The position numbers were made by a program, and so were the translations under genes. Shown piece by piece: positions 8,151 to 16,275 of a DNA stretch of 64,000 nucleotides. The notes below the pieces were generated by a model, which saw nothing but the letters and a program-made list of their open reading frames with translations, ran no database searches and had not been told where the DNA came from. Each line of letters opens with the position of its first letter. Within the stretch, counting starts at the first letter, position 1. The stretch is from Bog-473 sp963804055 (GTDB lineage: Bacteria > Actinomycetota > Acidimicrobiia > Acidimicrobiales > RAAP-2): positions 744,001 to 808,000 of the forward strand of contig CAWDOU010000001.1 in NCBI GenBank assembly GCA_963804055.1, in the 5' to 3' direction.

Positions 8151-8950
8151 GCGGACGGGTGGAGGGGGGCAGCGCCCCGAGGGTCCTGGCGCCGGCCAAG
8201 CTGACCGTGTCGCTGCTGGTCACCGGCGTGCGCCCCGACGGCTACCACGAGCTCGACGCCGAGATGGTCACCCTCGACCTGGCCGACGAGCTCGAGATCG
8301 AGGAGGGGGGCTCGGGCCTGGCCGTCGCGGTCGAGCCTGGCGTCCGTCCGGAGGGGATGCCGGGTCCGGGCCAGAACCTCGTGGAGCGGGCCCTCGAGGC
8401 CAGCGGGCGCCGGGCTGCCGTCCGCCTCACCAAGCGCATCCCGCTCGGTGGCGGCCTGGGCGGGGGATCGGCCGACGCGGCAGCGGTGCTGCGCTGGGCC
8501 GGCTGTGCGGACGCCGGGGCGGCGGTCCGCCTGGGCGCCGACGTGCCCTTCTGCCTGGTCGGGGGCCGGGCCCGCGTCCGGGGCGCGGGGGAGAGGGTGA
8601 CCCCGCTGCCCTTCGAGCCCCGTCACTACGTGCTCCTCCTGCCACCCTTCGGCGTGGACACGGCGCTGGTCTACCGGGCCTGGGACGACGACCCGCAGGA
8701 GGAGGGGCCGAACGCGCTGACCGCAGCGGCCCTGGCCGTCGAGCCGCGCCTGGCGGCGTGGCGCGATGCCCTCGGGGAGTGGTCCGGTGCCGACCCCGTG
8801 TTGGCCGGCAGCGGCTCCACCTGGTTCGTCGAGTTGACGGGGCCCGGCGCGCACGCGGACGTGGACGTGCCGGCGCAGTTGCGCGTCGGGGCCGAGACGG
8901 GGAGGTTGGTGCGCGCCCGCACGGTGCCGGCGGGCTGGGAAGGGGACTGA
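8147..8950 (+). CDS. ispE: 4-(cytidine 5'-diphospho)-2-C-methyl-D-erythritol kinase
   Basis: The product is 267 residues, a GHMP kinase of the non-mevalonate isoprenoid pathway that phosphorylates CDP-methylerythritol. It shows APAKLTVSLLVTGVRPDGYHEL at the start, the ATP-binding IPLGGGLGGGSADAAAVLRW, and the third motif VLAGSGSTWFVEL. GTG 8147 overlaps the rsmA stop as GTGA; a GTG/ATG further upstream would run into rsmA. The Cys-poor C-terminus ends at 8950, and a convergent bS22-like gene follows. Confidence 0.94.
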   Translation: MSGRVEGGSAPRVLAPAKLTVSLLVTGVRPDGYHELDAEMVTLDLADELEIEEGGSGLAVAVEPGVRPEGMPGPGQNLVERALEASGRRAAVRLTKRIPLGGGLGGGSADAAAVLRWAGCADAGAAVRLGADVPFCLVGGRARVRGAGERVTPLPFEPRHYVLLLPPFGVDTALVYRAWDDDPQEEGPNALTAAALAVEPRLAAWRDALGEWSGADPVLAGSGSTWFVELTGPGAHADVDVPAQLRVGAETGRLVRARTVPAGWEGD

Positions 8951-8978
8951 GGGGAGGGCGGGAGCGGTGCGGGCGAAG

Positions 8979-9077
8979 TTACTTGCCGGCCCGGCGCTGC
9001 CAGCGCGTGGCCTTGAGCATCTTCTTGTGCTTCTTCTTGCGCATACGCTTGCGGCGCTTCTTGATCAGTGATCCCAT
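8979..9077 (-). CDS. bS22-like small ribosomal protein (AURKAIP1/COX24 domain), 32 aa
   Basis: A 32-residue basic peptide opens MGSLIKKRRKRMRKKKHKK and ends TRWQRRAGK. This is the AURKAIP1/COX24 motif of the tiny actinobacterial 30S protein bS22, whose mycobacterial form (Rv0500B) starts MGSVIKKRRKRM. It lies on the minus strand between ispE and the VOC gene. A TAGCCT box ends 10 nt before the ATG. In M. tuberculosis it sits next to the galE2-like/acyltransferase pair; here the similar pair (37016-38942) is 28 kb away. Confidence 0.82.
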   Translation of the reverse strand: MGSLIKKRRKRMRKKKHKKMLKATRWQRRAGK

Positions 9078-9087
9078 GTCGTGCGGC

Positions 9088-9093
9088 AGGCTA
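9088..9093 (-). promoter_or_regulatory. TANNNT -10 box upstream of bS22-like gene
   Basis: TAGCCT on the minus strand ends 10 nt before ATG 9077. Confidence 0.35.
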
Positions 9094-9143
9094 GCGGTCC
9101 TCAGGGTCGACTGCCAGGTCGGTCCCGGCGCGAGGAGGCAGCC

Positions 9144-9512
9144 ATGGGCTTCGAGATCGTCCGCCTCGACCACGTGCAACTGGCCATGCCCCCCGGACGC
9201 GAGGCGGAGGCGGAGGCCTTCTACACCGGGCTCCTGGGCCTGAGGCGCCGGCCCAAGCCCGAGCCCATGGCCGTCCGCGGCGGCTGCTGGTTCGAAGCGG
9301 GGCCGGTGGCCGTCCACCTGGGCGTCGAGGAGGATTTCCGGCCCGCCCGCAAGGCCCATCCGGCCCTGGTGGTGCGCGGCCTGCCCGAGCTGGAGGCGGC
9401 GTTGCGGGCCGCCGGCGTGGCGGTGCGCCCCAATCCCGATGCGGCCCCCGGAGCCGGCGCGTACGTCGACGACCCCTTCGGCAACCGGATCGAGCTGATC
9501 GCCGAGACCTGA
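9144..9512 (+). CDS. VOC family (glyoxalase-like) protein
   Basis: The product is 122 residues, one vicinal-oxygen-chelate unit of two beta-alpha-beta-beta-beta modules. Metal-site positions are suggested by RLDHVQLAMPPG, VAVHLGVEED and DPFGNRIELIAE. Members include glyoxalases, dioxygenases and resistance proteins, and the substrate cannot be told from sequence. A GAGGAGG Shine-Dalgarno lies 5 nt before ATG 9144, so unlike many neighbours this gene has a leader. It converges on the histidine kinase gene. Confidence 0.8.
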   Translation: MGFEIVRLDHVQLAMPPGREAEAEAFYTGLLGLRRRPKPEPMAVRGGCWFEAGPVAVHLGVEEDFRPARKAHPALVVRGLPELEAALRAAGVAVRPNPDAAPGAGAYVDDPFGNRIELIAET

Positions 9513-9553
9513 GCCCGCCGTCTGCGGGGGTCGGAGTGGAGGAGACGCCGGCA

Positions 9554-9574
9554 GGGACGGCGGCGGACCGTCCC
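9554..9574. terminator. Hairpin between convergent VOC and histidine kinase genes
   Basis: GGGACGG, a 7-nt loop and CCGTCCC form a perfect 7-bp stem in the 204-bp convergent gap (9513-9716). No U-tract follows. The rest of the gap holds a near direct repeat of GGAGGGGGACTCC and nothing that looks coding. Confidence 0.3.
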
Positions 9575-9716
9575 CACCGGCGTCGCCGGCGGCGGGAGGG
9601 GGACTCCACGCCCGGGCGGAGGGGGACTCCGCACCACCGGGGGTTCGTGGACCAGTCTGCGCCCCTGACCTTGGGGGCACGTTGGCGCTCCCTAGAATTC
9701 CCGAAGAAGACCGGGC

Positions 9717-11078
9717 TCAGGCGGTGGCGGTGTCCGGCTCGGCCGGCACCGGCTCGACGGTTCCGGCCACCGTCGGCAGGTGCATCGACATCCGGGCCCC
9801 GCCACGCGGGTCGTTCTCGGCCACGATCGTCCCGCCCTCGGCCTTGACGACCTGGGCCACGATGGCCAGCCCCAGGCCCGACCCCGGCAGGCCCCGGGCG
9901 GCCGGGGAGCGGTAGAAGCGGTCGAAGATGTGGGGCAGGTCGGACTCGGCGATGCCGGGGCCGTGGTCGCGCACGACGACCGTGCCGTCGCTGCACTCGA
10001 CCGACACGGGCTCGCCCGGCGGGCTCCACTTGCGGGCGTTGTCGAGCAGGTTGCCCACGGCCCGGCGCAGGCCGTCGTCGCTCGCCACGACCCAGCAGGG
10101 CGTCGCGGTGAGCTCGAAGTGCACGTCCTTGGCTCGCCCGTGGGTGTTCTGCACGGCGACCTCGTCCTGGACGAGCAGGTCGAGTCGCAGCTGCTCGCGC
10201 GCCGCCGGTCCGCGGTCGCCCCGGGCCAGCTCGGCCAGGTCGCCCACAATGTCGGTGAGCTCCTGCAGCTGGACGAGGACGTCGTCGACCAGGACGGAGC
10301 GGTCCTCCGCGCTCAACTCCTCCACGCGGCGGATCACCTCGAGGTTGGTGCGCAGGCTCGTGAGCGGCGTGCGGAGCTCGTGGGAGGCGTCGAGCACCAG
10401 CTGGCTCTGGGCCCGGCGCGACGACTCCAGCGCTTCGAGCAGGCGGTTGAAGGTACGGCGCAGCCGCCCCAGCTCGTCGGGCCGGCCGGGCGAGAGCCGA
10501 CGCGTCACGTCGGTCGTCTCGGCCAGGTCCTCCACGGTGTCGGTCAGGGAGTTGAGCGGCACCAGCGCGGTGCGCGCCACCAGCCAGCCCAGCACGACGG
10601 CCAGCAGCACGCCCACGAAGGCCACCGCGCCCAGGAGTGCCGCCAGCTTCTTGAGCTCGGAGTTCACGTTCACCAGCGTGGCGATCTGCAGCGCGCCGCC
10701 GTCGACGAGCGGCTCCCCGCCGATCAGCGTGCCGACGGGCAGGTGCTCGACGTACTCGCGCATCTCGTTCCCGTCCACCACCACCGTCGTGAAGAACGAC
10801 GGCGCCAGGTTGTTGGCGGTCAGGCGCACCGGACCGGTCACGGGCAGGCCGCCCCCGGTCAGGACGGCTCCCGAGGTGTCGATCACCTGGCCCAGGGTGG
10901 CCGTGGTGGAGCCGATCTCCTGGCCGGCCAGCAGCTTCTCGGCTGCCGTGGTGAGGGACGTGTCGGCCGCGTTGAGCAGGGTGTGACGCGCCACCAGGAA
11001 CGAGCCGAGCGAGGCGGCGAGCACCGCGATCACGACGGCGACGGTCGTCGCCAGCACGAGGCGGGTGCGGAAGGTCAC
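9717..11078 (-). CDS. Sensor histidine kinase, MprB-like
   Basis: The product is 453 residues. A first membrane helix (about 7-30), an extracellular loop of about 115 residues and a second helix (LLGAVAFVGVLLAVVLGW) are followed by a HAMP linker. The H-box is LDASHELRTPLTSL, the N-box VGNLLDNARKWSP, and the G-boxes are DHGPGI and GSGLGLAIVAQVV. The kinase autophosphorylates the H-box His and passes phosphate to the adjacent regulator. GTG 11078 overlaps the regulator stop as GTGA. The layout resembles mycobacterial MprA-MprB (envelope stress), but the signal is unknown. Confidence 0.9.
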   Translation of the reverse strand: MTFRTRLVLATTVAVVIAVLAASLGSFLVARHTLLNAADTSLTTAAEKLLAGQEIGSTTATLGQVIDTSGAVLTGGGLPVTGPVRLTANNLAPSFFTTVVVDGNEMREYVEHLPVGTLIGGEPLVDGGALQIATLVNVNSELKKLAALLGAVAFVGVLLAVVLGWLVARTALVPLNSLTDTVEDLAETTDVTRRLSPGRPDELGRLRRTFNRLLEALESSRRAQSQLVLDASHELRTPLTSLRTNLEVIRRVEELSAEDRSVLVDDVLVQLQELTDIVGDLAELARGDRGPAAREQLRLDLLVQDEVAVQNTHGRAKDVHFELTATPCWVVASDDGLRRAVGNLLDNARKWSPPGEPVSVECSDGTVVVRDHGPGIAESDLPHIFDRFYRSPAARGLPGSGLGLAIVAQVVKAEGGTIVAENDPRGGARMSMHLPTVAGTVEPVPAEPDTATA

Positions 11079-11746
11079 GTGTCCCGCAGGACGTAGCCGA
11101 CGCCGCGCACCGTCTGGATGCAGCGGGGCTCCCCACCCTCCTCGAGCTTGCGCCGGAGATAGCCGACGTAGACGGCCAGTGAGTTCGTCCCCGAGTCGAA
11201 GTCGAAGCCCCATACGCGGTTCAGCAGCACCTCTCGGGTGAGGACCTGGCGCGGGTGGCGCAGGAACATCTCGAGCAGGTCGAATTCAATGCGGGTGAGC
11301 GCGAAGCTCCGTTCACCGCGCTGACCTTCGCGCGTGGAGAGGTCCAACATCAGGTCGCCCACCCGCAACAGTCCGCCCTCGCCCTCGAAGCGCCGGCGCA
11401 GGAGGGCGCGCAACCGGGCCAGGAGCTCGGCCAGGGCGTAGGGCTTGACCAGATAGTCGTCGGCCCCCGCATCGAGCCCCTGCACACGGTCGTCGACGGC
11501 GTCGCGCGCGGTGAGCATCAGCACGGGCGTGTCGTCGCCTGCGCTGCGCATGCGCCGGCACACCGTGAGCCCGTCGAGGTCGGGCAGGCCGAGGTCGAGG
11601 ATCAACGCGTCGGGCGGGGCCTGGGCCAGGGCTTCGAGCGCCTCGCCGCCCGAGGGGACGGTCGCCACGTCGTAGCCCTCGAGACGCAGCGCACGGTCGA
11701 TCGACCGGCGGACCGCTGGGTCGTCGTCCACCACCAGGATGCGCAC
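11075..11746 (-). CDS. OmpR-family response regulator, MprA-like
   Basis: The product is 223 residues. The receiver domain (about 1-115) has the acidic pair in RILVVDDDPAVRR, the phosphoacceptor Asp in ALILDLGLPDLDG, and the Lys in YLVKPYALAELL. The winged-helix DNA-binding domain (about 130-223) shows LTRIEFDLLEMFLRHPRQVL and the closing RGVGYVLRDT. I chose GTG 11746 (MRILVVDD) because a TAGGTT box ends 8 nt before it; a GTG 6 nt earlier is possible. It is transcribed ahead of the kinase. Confidence 0.9.
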   Translation of the reverse strand: MRILVVDDDPAVRRSIDRALRLEGYDVATVPSGGEALEALAQAPPDALILDLGLPDLDGLTVCRRMRSAGDDTPVLMLTARDAVDDRVQGLDAGADDYLVKPYALAELLARLRALLRRRFEGEGGLLRVGDLMLDLSTREGQRGERSFALTRIEFDLLEMFLRHPRQVLTREVLLNRVWGFDFDSGTNSLAVYVGYLRRKLEEGGEPRCIQTVRGVGYVLRDT

Positions 11747-11754
11747 GACCACAG

Positions 11755-11760
11755 AACCTA
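11755..11760 (-). promoter_or_regulatory. TANNNT -10 box for two-component operon
   Basis: TAGGTT on the minus strand ends 8 nt before GTG 11746, a leaderless arrangement. Confidence 0.4.
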
Positions 11761-11824
11761 TCGCCGCGTCTCGGCGGGGCACCGCGTGGCGGGATGTCTA
11801 ACCTCTAGGCGGCGCCCGCCACGG

Positions 11825-11897
11825 TCCGGGGTAGTTCAATCGGCAGAACGTCGGCCTTTGGAGCCGGATGTTGGAGGTTCGAGCCCTCCCCCCGGAG
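11825..11897 (+). tRNA. tRNA-Gln (anticodon TTG)
   Basis: A 73-nt cloverleaf folds cleanly. The acceptor stem TCCGGGG pairs with CCCCGGA, the T-arm is GGAGG-TTCGAGC-CCTCC, and the anticodon loop CTTTGGA gives anticodon TTG (11858-11860). The discriminator is G, as expected for Gln. No CCA is encoded. A TAACCT box at 11799-11804 is a plausible -10. Confidence 0.93.
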
Positions 11898-11950
11898 CGC
11901 CTGTCCTCACGGTCGCCGTCCCGCGGCGGGCCCGCCCGGCGACCGCCGGA

Positions 11951-12340
11951 TCAGCGACCGGTCGCCTTGTCCCGCTCGGCCAGCTGGGCCAGGTAGTCGT
12001 TGTAGGCCGCCATCTCCGCGTCCTCCTCCACCTCTTGGGGCGTCTCCGGCGGCGCCGTGAGGGTCGTCGGCGCGGCCGCCGCGCTCCGTCCGCCGGGATC
12101 GGCCGCGGCGGTGTCGCCCGGCGACCCCTCCTGGGCGGCCTCGTGCACGAAGCGCCACCACATGTAGACGGCGTAGGCCGCGAAGAGAGGCCACTCGAAC
12201 ACGTAAGCCCAACTGAGGCTGTTGCCGCCGAGGGCCCGGCTCACCTGCCAGAGGCAGAGGGCCAGGAAGGCCGGCACCACAATGAGGATGACGACGTGCA
12301 GCTTGACGGCGCGGCGCGAGAGCCAGACCTTCTTGTCCAT
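11951..12340 (-). CDS. Small membrane protein of unknown function, 129 aa
   Basis: The product is 129 residues with two predicted membrane helices: LHVVILIVVPAFLALCLWQV and WAYVFEWPLFAAYAVYMWW. A cytoplasmic-looking tail follows, rich in Ala, Thr and Glu and ending LAQLAERDK. I believe similar proteins with WQV-RAL-GN-SWAY-FEWP are widespread in actinobacteria, but I know no function. It lies 33 nt downstream of the alpha/beta hydrolase gene on the same strand. Confidence 0.7.
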   Translation of the reverse strand: MDKKVWLSRRAVKLHVVILIVVPAFLALCLWQVSRALGGNSLSWAYVFEWPLFAAYAVYMWWRFVHEAAQEGSPGDTAAADPGGRSAAAAPTTLTAPPETPQEVEEDAEMAAYNDYLAQLAERDKATGR

Positions 12341-12373
12341 CAGGCGGCGTCGTCGGTCATCCGGCCCGCTCCG

Positions 12374-13288
12374 TCATGCGTCCGGGAAGAGGAACTCGGA
12401 GAGGATGGCGGCCAGCTCGAGCGGCCGGTCGCCCTGAATGCTGTGCCCGGCGCCTTCGACCCCGATAACCGCCGCGGTGGGCTGGCGTCGCAGGAGCTCG
12501 GCGACGTCGTCGTCGTCGACCACGGACCAGGCCAGGCCGCGCACGAGCAGCACCGGCATGGTGAGCCCCGACACCGCATCCCACAGGTCGCCGAAGTCGG
12601 GATGCGCGGCCGCCCCTGAGGGCTCGGTGCGGAAGCGGGCGTAGCGCCAGACCCAGCTGCCGTCCTCGCGCTGCACGGCGTTGTGGAGGATGCCGCGGCG
12701 GAGCGACGACTCCGATCGCCCCGGGTTGTGCTCCATGGTGCGGGCCAGCAGGTCGTCGAAGCTGTCGAAGCTGGCGGGGCCGTTGATGAAGTTGGTGATC
12801 GGCGCCGCCTTCTCGGGGTTGACCCCCGGCGTGACGTCGACCAGCACGAGGGCGCGCACCAGCTCGGGCGCCTGGGCGGCCAGGGCCAGTGACGAGATGC
12901 CGCCGAGGGACATGCCGACGACGCCACGCGCCCTCGGGGCGAGCTCGGCGATCACGGTGGCGAGGTCGCGTCCGTTGCTGCCGGCCGAGATGGAGCCGTC
13001 GGGCCCTCCGTCGGAGTGGCCGTGTCCCGGGAGGTCGACGGCCAGGAGTGGGCGGCCCAGGGCCATGGCCACCGTGTCCCAGGTGTGGGCGTTCTGCGCC
13101 CCGCCGTGCACCAGCACGAGCTCGGGGTCGCCGCCGCCCCACACCAGGCTGGACACCGCCCGCCCGGGCGAGACCTCCACGTCGACCCGCCGCACGTCGG
13201 GCGGCCCGTCGTAGGGCAGTCCGTACTCGGCGGCGTTCTCGTGGAACAGCCCGAACTCGTCGTAGGGCACCATTTCCGGCACGCCCAC
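12374..13288 (-). CDS. Alpha/beta hydrolase
   Basis: The product is 304 residues of the alpha/beta-hydrolase fold. LVLVHGGAQNAHTW supplies the oxyanion-hole HGG, LLAVDLPGHGHSD follows, the nucleophile elbow is VVGMSLGGISSLALA (Ser in GMSLGG), and the acid and His lie in the C-terminal third with GAGHSIQGDRPLE. The substrate is unknown. Start is uncertain among GTG 13288, GTG 13282 and ATG 13273; I chose 13288 because a TATGGG box ends 6 nt before it. It diverges from glmU. Confidence 0.85.
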   Translation of the reverse strand: MGVPEMVPYDEFGLFHENAAEYGLPYDGPPDVRRVDVEVSPGRAVSSLVWGGGDPELVLVHGGAQNAHTWDTVAMALGRPLLAVDLPGHGHSDGGPDGSISAGSNGRDLATVIAELAPRARGVVGMSLGGISSLALAAQAPELVRALVLVDVTPGVNPEKAAPITNFINGPASFDSFDDLLARTMEHNPGRSESSLRRGILHNAVQREDGSWVWRYARFRTEPSGAAAHPDFGDLWDAVSGLTMPVLLVRGLAWSVVDDDDVAELLRRQPTAAVIGVEGAGHSIQGDRPLELAAILSEFLFPDA

Positions 13289-13324
13289 GAGTGTCCCATA
13301 CGCACGCCGGACGGTTCGGCGGGC

Positions 13325-13330
13325 TAAGAA
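13325..13330 (+). promoter_or_regulatory. -10-like box for leaderless glmU
   Basis: TAAGAA(T) is followed by about 6 nt and then ATG 13337. Confidence 0.4.
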
Positions 13331-13336
13331 TCCGCG

Positions 13337-14440
13337 ATGCCCGAGCGCCGTCTTTCCGCCGTCGTCCTGGCCGCCGGGGAGGGGACCCGGATGCGGTCCG
13401 AGCGCCCCAAGCCCCTGCACCTCCTGTGTGGGCGCCCGATGATCCTGCACGTGCTCGACGCCATGGCCGAGGTCGACGTGCGCCGGGTCGTCGTCGTGGT
13501 GGGCCACCGGGCCGAGTGGGTCACCAAGACACTGGTGCAGCACGCCCCGCCCACCATGGAGATCGAGTTCGTGGAGCAGCTCACCCGCACGGGCACCGGC
13601 GACGCGCTGGCCGTCGGGCTCACGGGGCTGCCCCACGACGATGACGACGAGGTCGAGGACGTGGTGGTCCTCCCCGGTGACACGCCGCTGCTCCGCCCCC
13701 AGACGCTGGCCGCCCTCGTGCGGGCCCACCGGGCCGAGGATGCCGGGGCCACGCTCCTGACCGCCGTGGTCGAGAACCCGCTGGGCTACGGGCGGGTCGT
13801 GCACGGCAAGGACGGGCACGTCACGCGGGTCGTCGAGGAGGCCGACGCCACCGAGGACGAGAAGCTCATCGACGAGGTCAACACCTCCATCTACTGCTTC
13901 CGGCGCAGCATTCTGGCCCCGACGTTGCGCCGGCTCAGCCCGGCCAACGCCCAGGGGGAGTACTACCTCACCGACGCCATCGGAGTCCTGAGCAGCGCCG
14001 GGTACGCGGTGCGCTCGCTCGTCCTGCCCGATTCGATGGAGGCGGCCGGGGTGAACGACCGGGCCCAGCTGGCGGTGGCCGAGGCCGAGCTGCGCGACCG
14101 CATCAACGAGCGCTGGATGCGCCGCGGCGTCACCATGTGGGACCCCGAGCGGACCTACGTCGACGCCGAGGTCCACCTGGAGGCCGACGTCTCGCTCCTG
14201 CCCGGCGTCATCCTGCGCGGCGGGTGCGTCGTGGGCGCCGGGGCCGAGATCGGTCCCAACAGCGTGCTGACCGACACCAGCGTCGGCGACGGCGCCGTGG
14301 TCTCGGCCTGCGTCTGCACCCTGGCGTCCATCGGCGCCGGGGCGCGCATCGGCCCCTACAGCGTGCTGGAGCCCGGGGCCGAAGTGCCGCCCGGGACCGA
14401 ACTGGGGCCCCACTCCGTGGTGGCCGGCCCCGGGGGCTGA
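13337..14440 (+). CDS. glmU: GlmU-like UDP-N-acetylglucosamine pyrophosphorylase, short form
   Basis: The product is 367 residues. Residues 1-240 are a complete uridyltransferase domain: VVLAAGEGTRMRSERPKPLH, LPGDTPLL, NPLGYGRVV, EVNTSIYCF and GVNDRAQLA. This half makes UDP-GlcNAc from GlcNAc-1-P and UTP. The linker RINERWMRRGVTM leads into a left-handed beta-helix, which stops after PGTELGPHSVVAGPGG. Normal bifunctional GlmU is about 450-460 residues, so the acetyl-CoA part, with its catalytic His and Lys, is missing. Only 72 nt separate it from prs and no other frame continues it, so this is not a simple frameshift. Acetylation of GlcN-1-P would need another enzyme. Confidence 0.85.
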   Translation: MPERRLSAVVLAAGEGTRMRSERPKPLHLLCGRPMILHVLDAMAEVDVRRVVVVVGHRAEWVTKTLVQHAPPTMEIEFVEQLTRTGTGDALAVGLTGLPHDDDDEVEDVVVLPGDTPLLRPQTLAALVRAHRAEDAGATLLTAVVENPLGYGRVVHGKDGHVTRVVEEADATEDEKLIDEVNTSIYCFRRSILAPTLRRLSPANAQGEYYLTDAIGVLSSAGYAVRSLVLPDSMEAAGVNDRAQLAVAEAELRDRINERWMRRGVTMWDPERTYVDAEVHLEADVSLLPGVILRGGCVVGAGAEIGPNSVLTDTSVGDGAVVSACVCTLASIGAGARIGPYSVLEPGAEVPPGTELGPHSVVAGPGG

Positions 14441-14499
14441 AGGGAACGGACGGGCCCAACGGCCCGAACGGCCCGGCGACGCGGCATGGTGGGGCGCAC

Positions 14500-14505
14500 T
14501 AGCGT
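14500..14505 (+). promoter_or_regulatory. TANNNT -10 box for leaderless prs
   Basis: TAGCGT is followed by 7 nt and then GTG 14513. Confidence 0.45.
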
Positions 14506-14512
14506 TGGTGTC

Positions 14513-15484
14513 GTGGAGTTGATTCCCCGGCGTCGCCTCGAGCTGATTTCCGGGCGCGCCCACCCCACGTTGGCCCGCGATATCGCCGGACACCTCGGCG
14601 TCGAGCTGGGGGAGGCCAACCTGCGCGAGTTCGCCAACGGGGAGATCTACTGCAAGTACGACATCTCCATCCGCGGCTGCGACGTCTTCATCGTGCAGAC
14701 GCACGCCAGCCCCGTGAACGACTCGCTGATGGAGCACCTCATCATGATCGACGCCGCCAAGCGCGCGTCGGCCAAGCGCATCACCGCGGTCTGCCCCTAC
14801 TACGGCTACTCGCGCCAGGACCGCAAGTCGACCGGCCGCGAGCCCATCACGGCCAAGTTGGTGGCCGACATGCTCTCGGCGGCGGGGGCCGACCGGGTGA
14901 TCAGCGTCGACCTGCACTCCGGGCAGATCCAGGGCTTCTTCGACACGCCCTTCGACCACCTGGTGGCGGCGCCGGTCCTGGAGTCGTACATGCGGGAGAA
15001 CTTCGGGGGCGACGTCGTCGTGGTGGCACCCGACGCCGGACGGGTCAAGGTGGCCGAGCGCTACAGCCAGCATCTCGGCTTCGACCTGGCCCTGATCCAC
15101 AAGACCCGGCCGCGCGGCACCTACAACGAGGTCAAGGCCCGCCACGTCGTCGGTGACGTCGAGGGCCGCCACTGCGTCCTGATCGACGACATGATCGACA
15201 CCGCCGGGACCATCTGCGCCGCCGCCGAGCTGCTGAACGAGGCCGGCGCCTCCGACATCTCGGTCATGGCCACCCACGCCGTGCTGTCCGATCCCGCCGT
15301 GGACCGCCTGAAGGCGGCGCCCATCTCCCGGGTCGTCGTGACCGACACGCTGCCGGTGGCCGACGACCGCATCTTCGACAAGCTCGAGGTCCTGTCGGTG
15401 GCCAAGATCATCGCCGACGCCATCGACGCCGTCTTCGAGGACACATCGGTGTCCGAGCTCTTCGGCGGGGACAACCTGGTCTGA
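14513..15484 (+). CDS. prs: Ribose-phosphate pyrophosphokinase
   Basis: The product is 323 residues, making PRPP from ribose-5-phosphate and ATP for nucleotide, His and Trp synthesis. Signatures are LREFANGEIYCKY, YYGYSRQDRKSTGREPITAK, the Mg/ATP motif VDLHSGQIQGFF, and the PRPP loop VLIDDMIDTAGTIC. I chose GTG 14513 for its TAGCGT box; an ATG 27 nt upstream would be in frame but precedes the family N-terminus. The glmU-prs-rplY-pth-mfd order is conserved in many actinobacteria. Confidence 0.95.
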   Translation: MELIPRRRLELISGRAHPTLARDIAGHLGVELGEANLREFANGEIYCKYDISIRGCDVFIVQTHASPVNDSLMEHLIMIDAAKRASAKRITAVCPYYGYSRQDRKSTGREPITAKLVADMLSAAGADRVISVDLHSGQIQGFFDTPFDHLVAAPVLESYMRENFGGDVVVVAPDAGRVKVAERYSQHLGFDLALIHKTRPRGTYNEVKARHVVGDVEGRHCVLIDDMIDTAGTICAAAELLNEAGASDISVMATHAVLSDPAVDRLKAAPISRVVVTDTLPVADDRIFDKLEVLSVAKIIADAIDAVFEDTSVSELFGGDNLV

Positions 15485-15526
15485 CGGGCCCGGGGCGGCC
15501 GGTGGTCCGCCCTGCCGCAGCGCGGC

Positions 15527-15600
15527 TACGCTGGTAGGCCGTTCGCCGGAGGCCCCGTGCCGTCCGCGACCACCGCTCTCGCCACCTGAGGAGATCCGCA
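15527..15600 (+). promoter_or_regulatory. Promoter and leader of rplY
   Basis: A TACGCT -10 box (15527-15532) would start an RNA of about 60 nt ahead of rplY. GAGGAG (15588-15593) is a good Shine-Dalgarno 7 nt before ATG 15601, unlike the leaderless neighbours. Confidence 0.4.
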
Positions 15601-16272
15601 ATGGCCGAAGTCGTACTCGCCGCTGAAATCGGGCGCCCCACGGGCTCGCGCGCCGTGCGCCGCCTGCGGCGTGAAGGCAAGATCCCCGGCGTCATCTACG
15701 GCCACGGGACGGACCCGTTGCCGGTGGCGATCGTCGCCCGCGAGCTGCGCATCGCGCTCAACAGCGAGGCCGGCGCGAACCAGCTCCTGTCCCTGGACAC
15801 GGGCTCGGGCACGTATCTCGCACTGGCCCGGGAGATGCAGCGCCACCCGGTGGCCCAGACGGTGACGCACGTGGATTTCATCATCGTCCGTCGCGACGAG
15901 GTCATCAGCGCCGACGTGCCGATCGTCCTCGTCGGTGAGGCGCTCGAGGTGCACCACGGCGACGGCCTGGTCGACCAGCAGATGTTCACGCTGGCCATCA
16001 ACGCCCTGCCGACGGCCATCCCCTCCGCCATCGAGGCCGACGTCACGGAGCTCACCATCGGTGGACAGGTGCGCGTGTCCGACCTGGCGCTGCCGGACGG
16101 CGTCACGACCGACATCGACCCCGAGTCGGCTGTCGCCATCGGGCAGCCGCCGCGTGTCACCGTCGAAGAGGAACAGGCGGCCGAGGGCGAGGGCGAAGAA
16201 GGGGCCGAGGCCACCGGCGCCGCCGAGTCGGCCGGAGACGCGTCGGCCGGGGCAGGCAGCGAAGAGGGCTAG
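15601..16272 (+). CDS. rplY: 50S ribosomal protein bL25, CTC/TL5 form
   Basis: The product is 223 residues. The N-terminal L25 domain (about 1-95) starts with AEIGRPTGSRAVRRLRREGK and IPGVIYGHG; the C-terminal CTC/TL5 domain has HVDFIIVRRDEVISADVPI and ALPTAIPSAIEADV. A Glu/Ala/Gly-rich acidic tail closes the protein. It binds 5S rRNA and is linked to stress survival in long-form species. The TAG stop lies in the same reading frame as pth, which starts 3 nt later. Confidence 0.94.
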   Translation: MAEVVLAAEIGRPTGSRAVRRLRREGKIPGVIYGHGTDPLPVAIVARELRIALNSEAGANQLLSLDTGSGTYLALAREMQRHPVAQTVTHVDFIIVRRDEVISADVPIVLVGEALEVHHGDGLVDQQMFTLAINALPTAIPSAIEADVTELTIGGQVRVSDLALPDGVTTDIDPESAVAIGQPPRVTVEEEQAAEGEGEEGAEATGAAESAGDASAGAGSEEG

Positions 16273-16275
16273 GCC

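Noticed and set aside
9575..9630. Near direct repeat of GGAGGGGGACTCC as an operator or mobile-element end
   Set aside because: Only two imperfect copies lie in a GC-rich convergent gap with no adjacent promoter, so chance or terminator structure explains it as well.
13337..14512. Short GlmU explained by a frameshift like DUF501 and cofE
   Set aside because: I looked for continuation of the beta-helix in other frames before prs; only 72 nt remain and none carries family sequence.
13289..15601. Open frame extending the alpha/beta hydrolase upstream through glmU and prs on the minus strand
   Set aside because: It is antisense to clear glmU and prs genes; the hydrolase family N-terminus begins near 13288.
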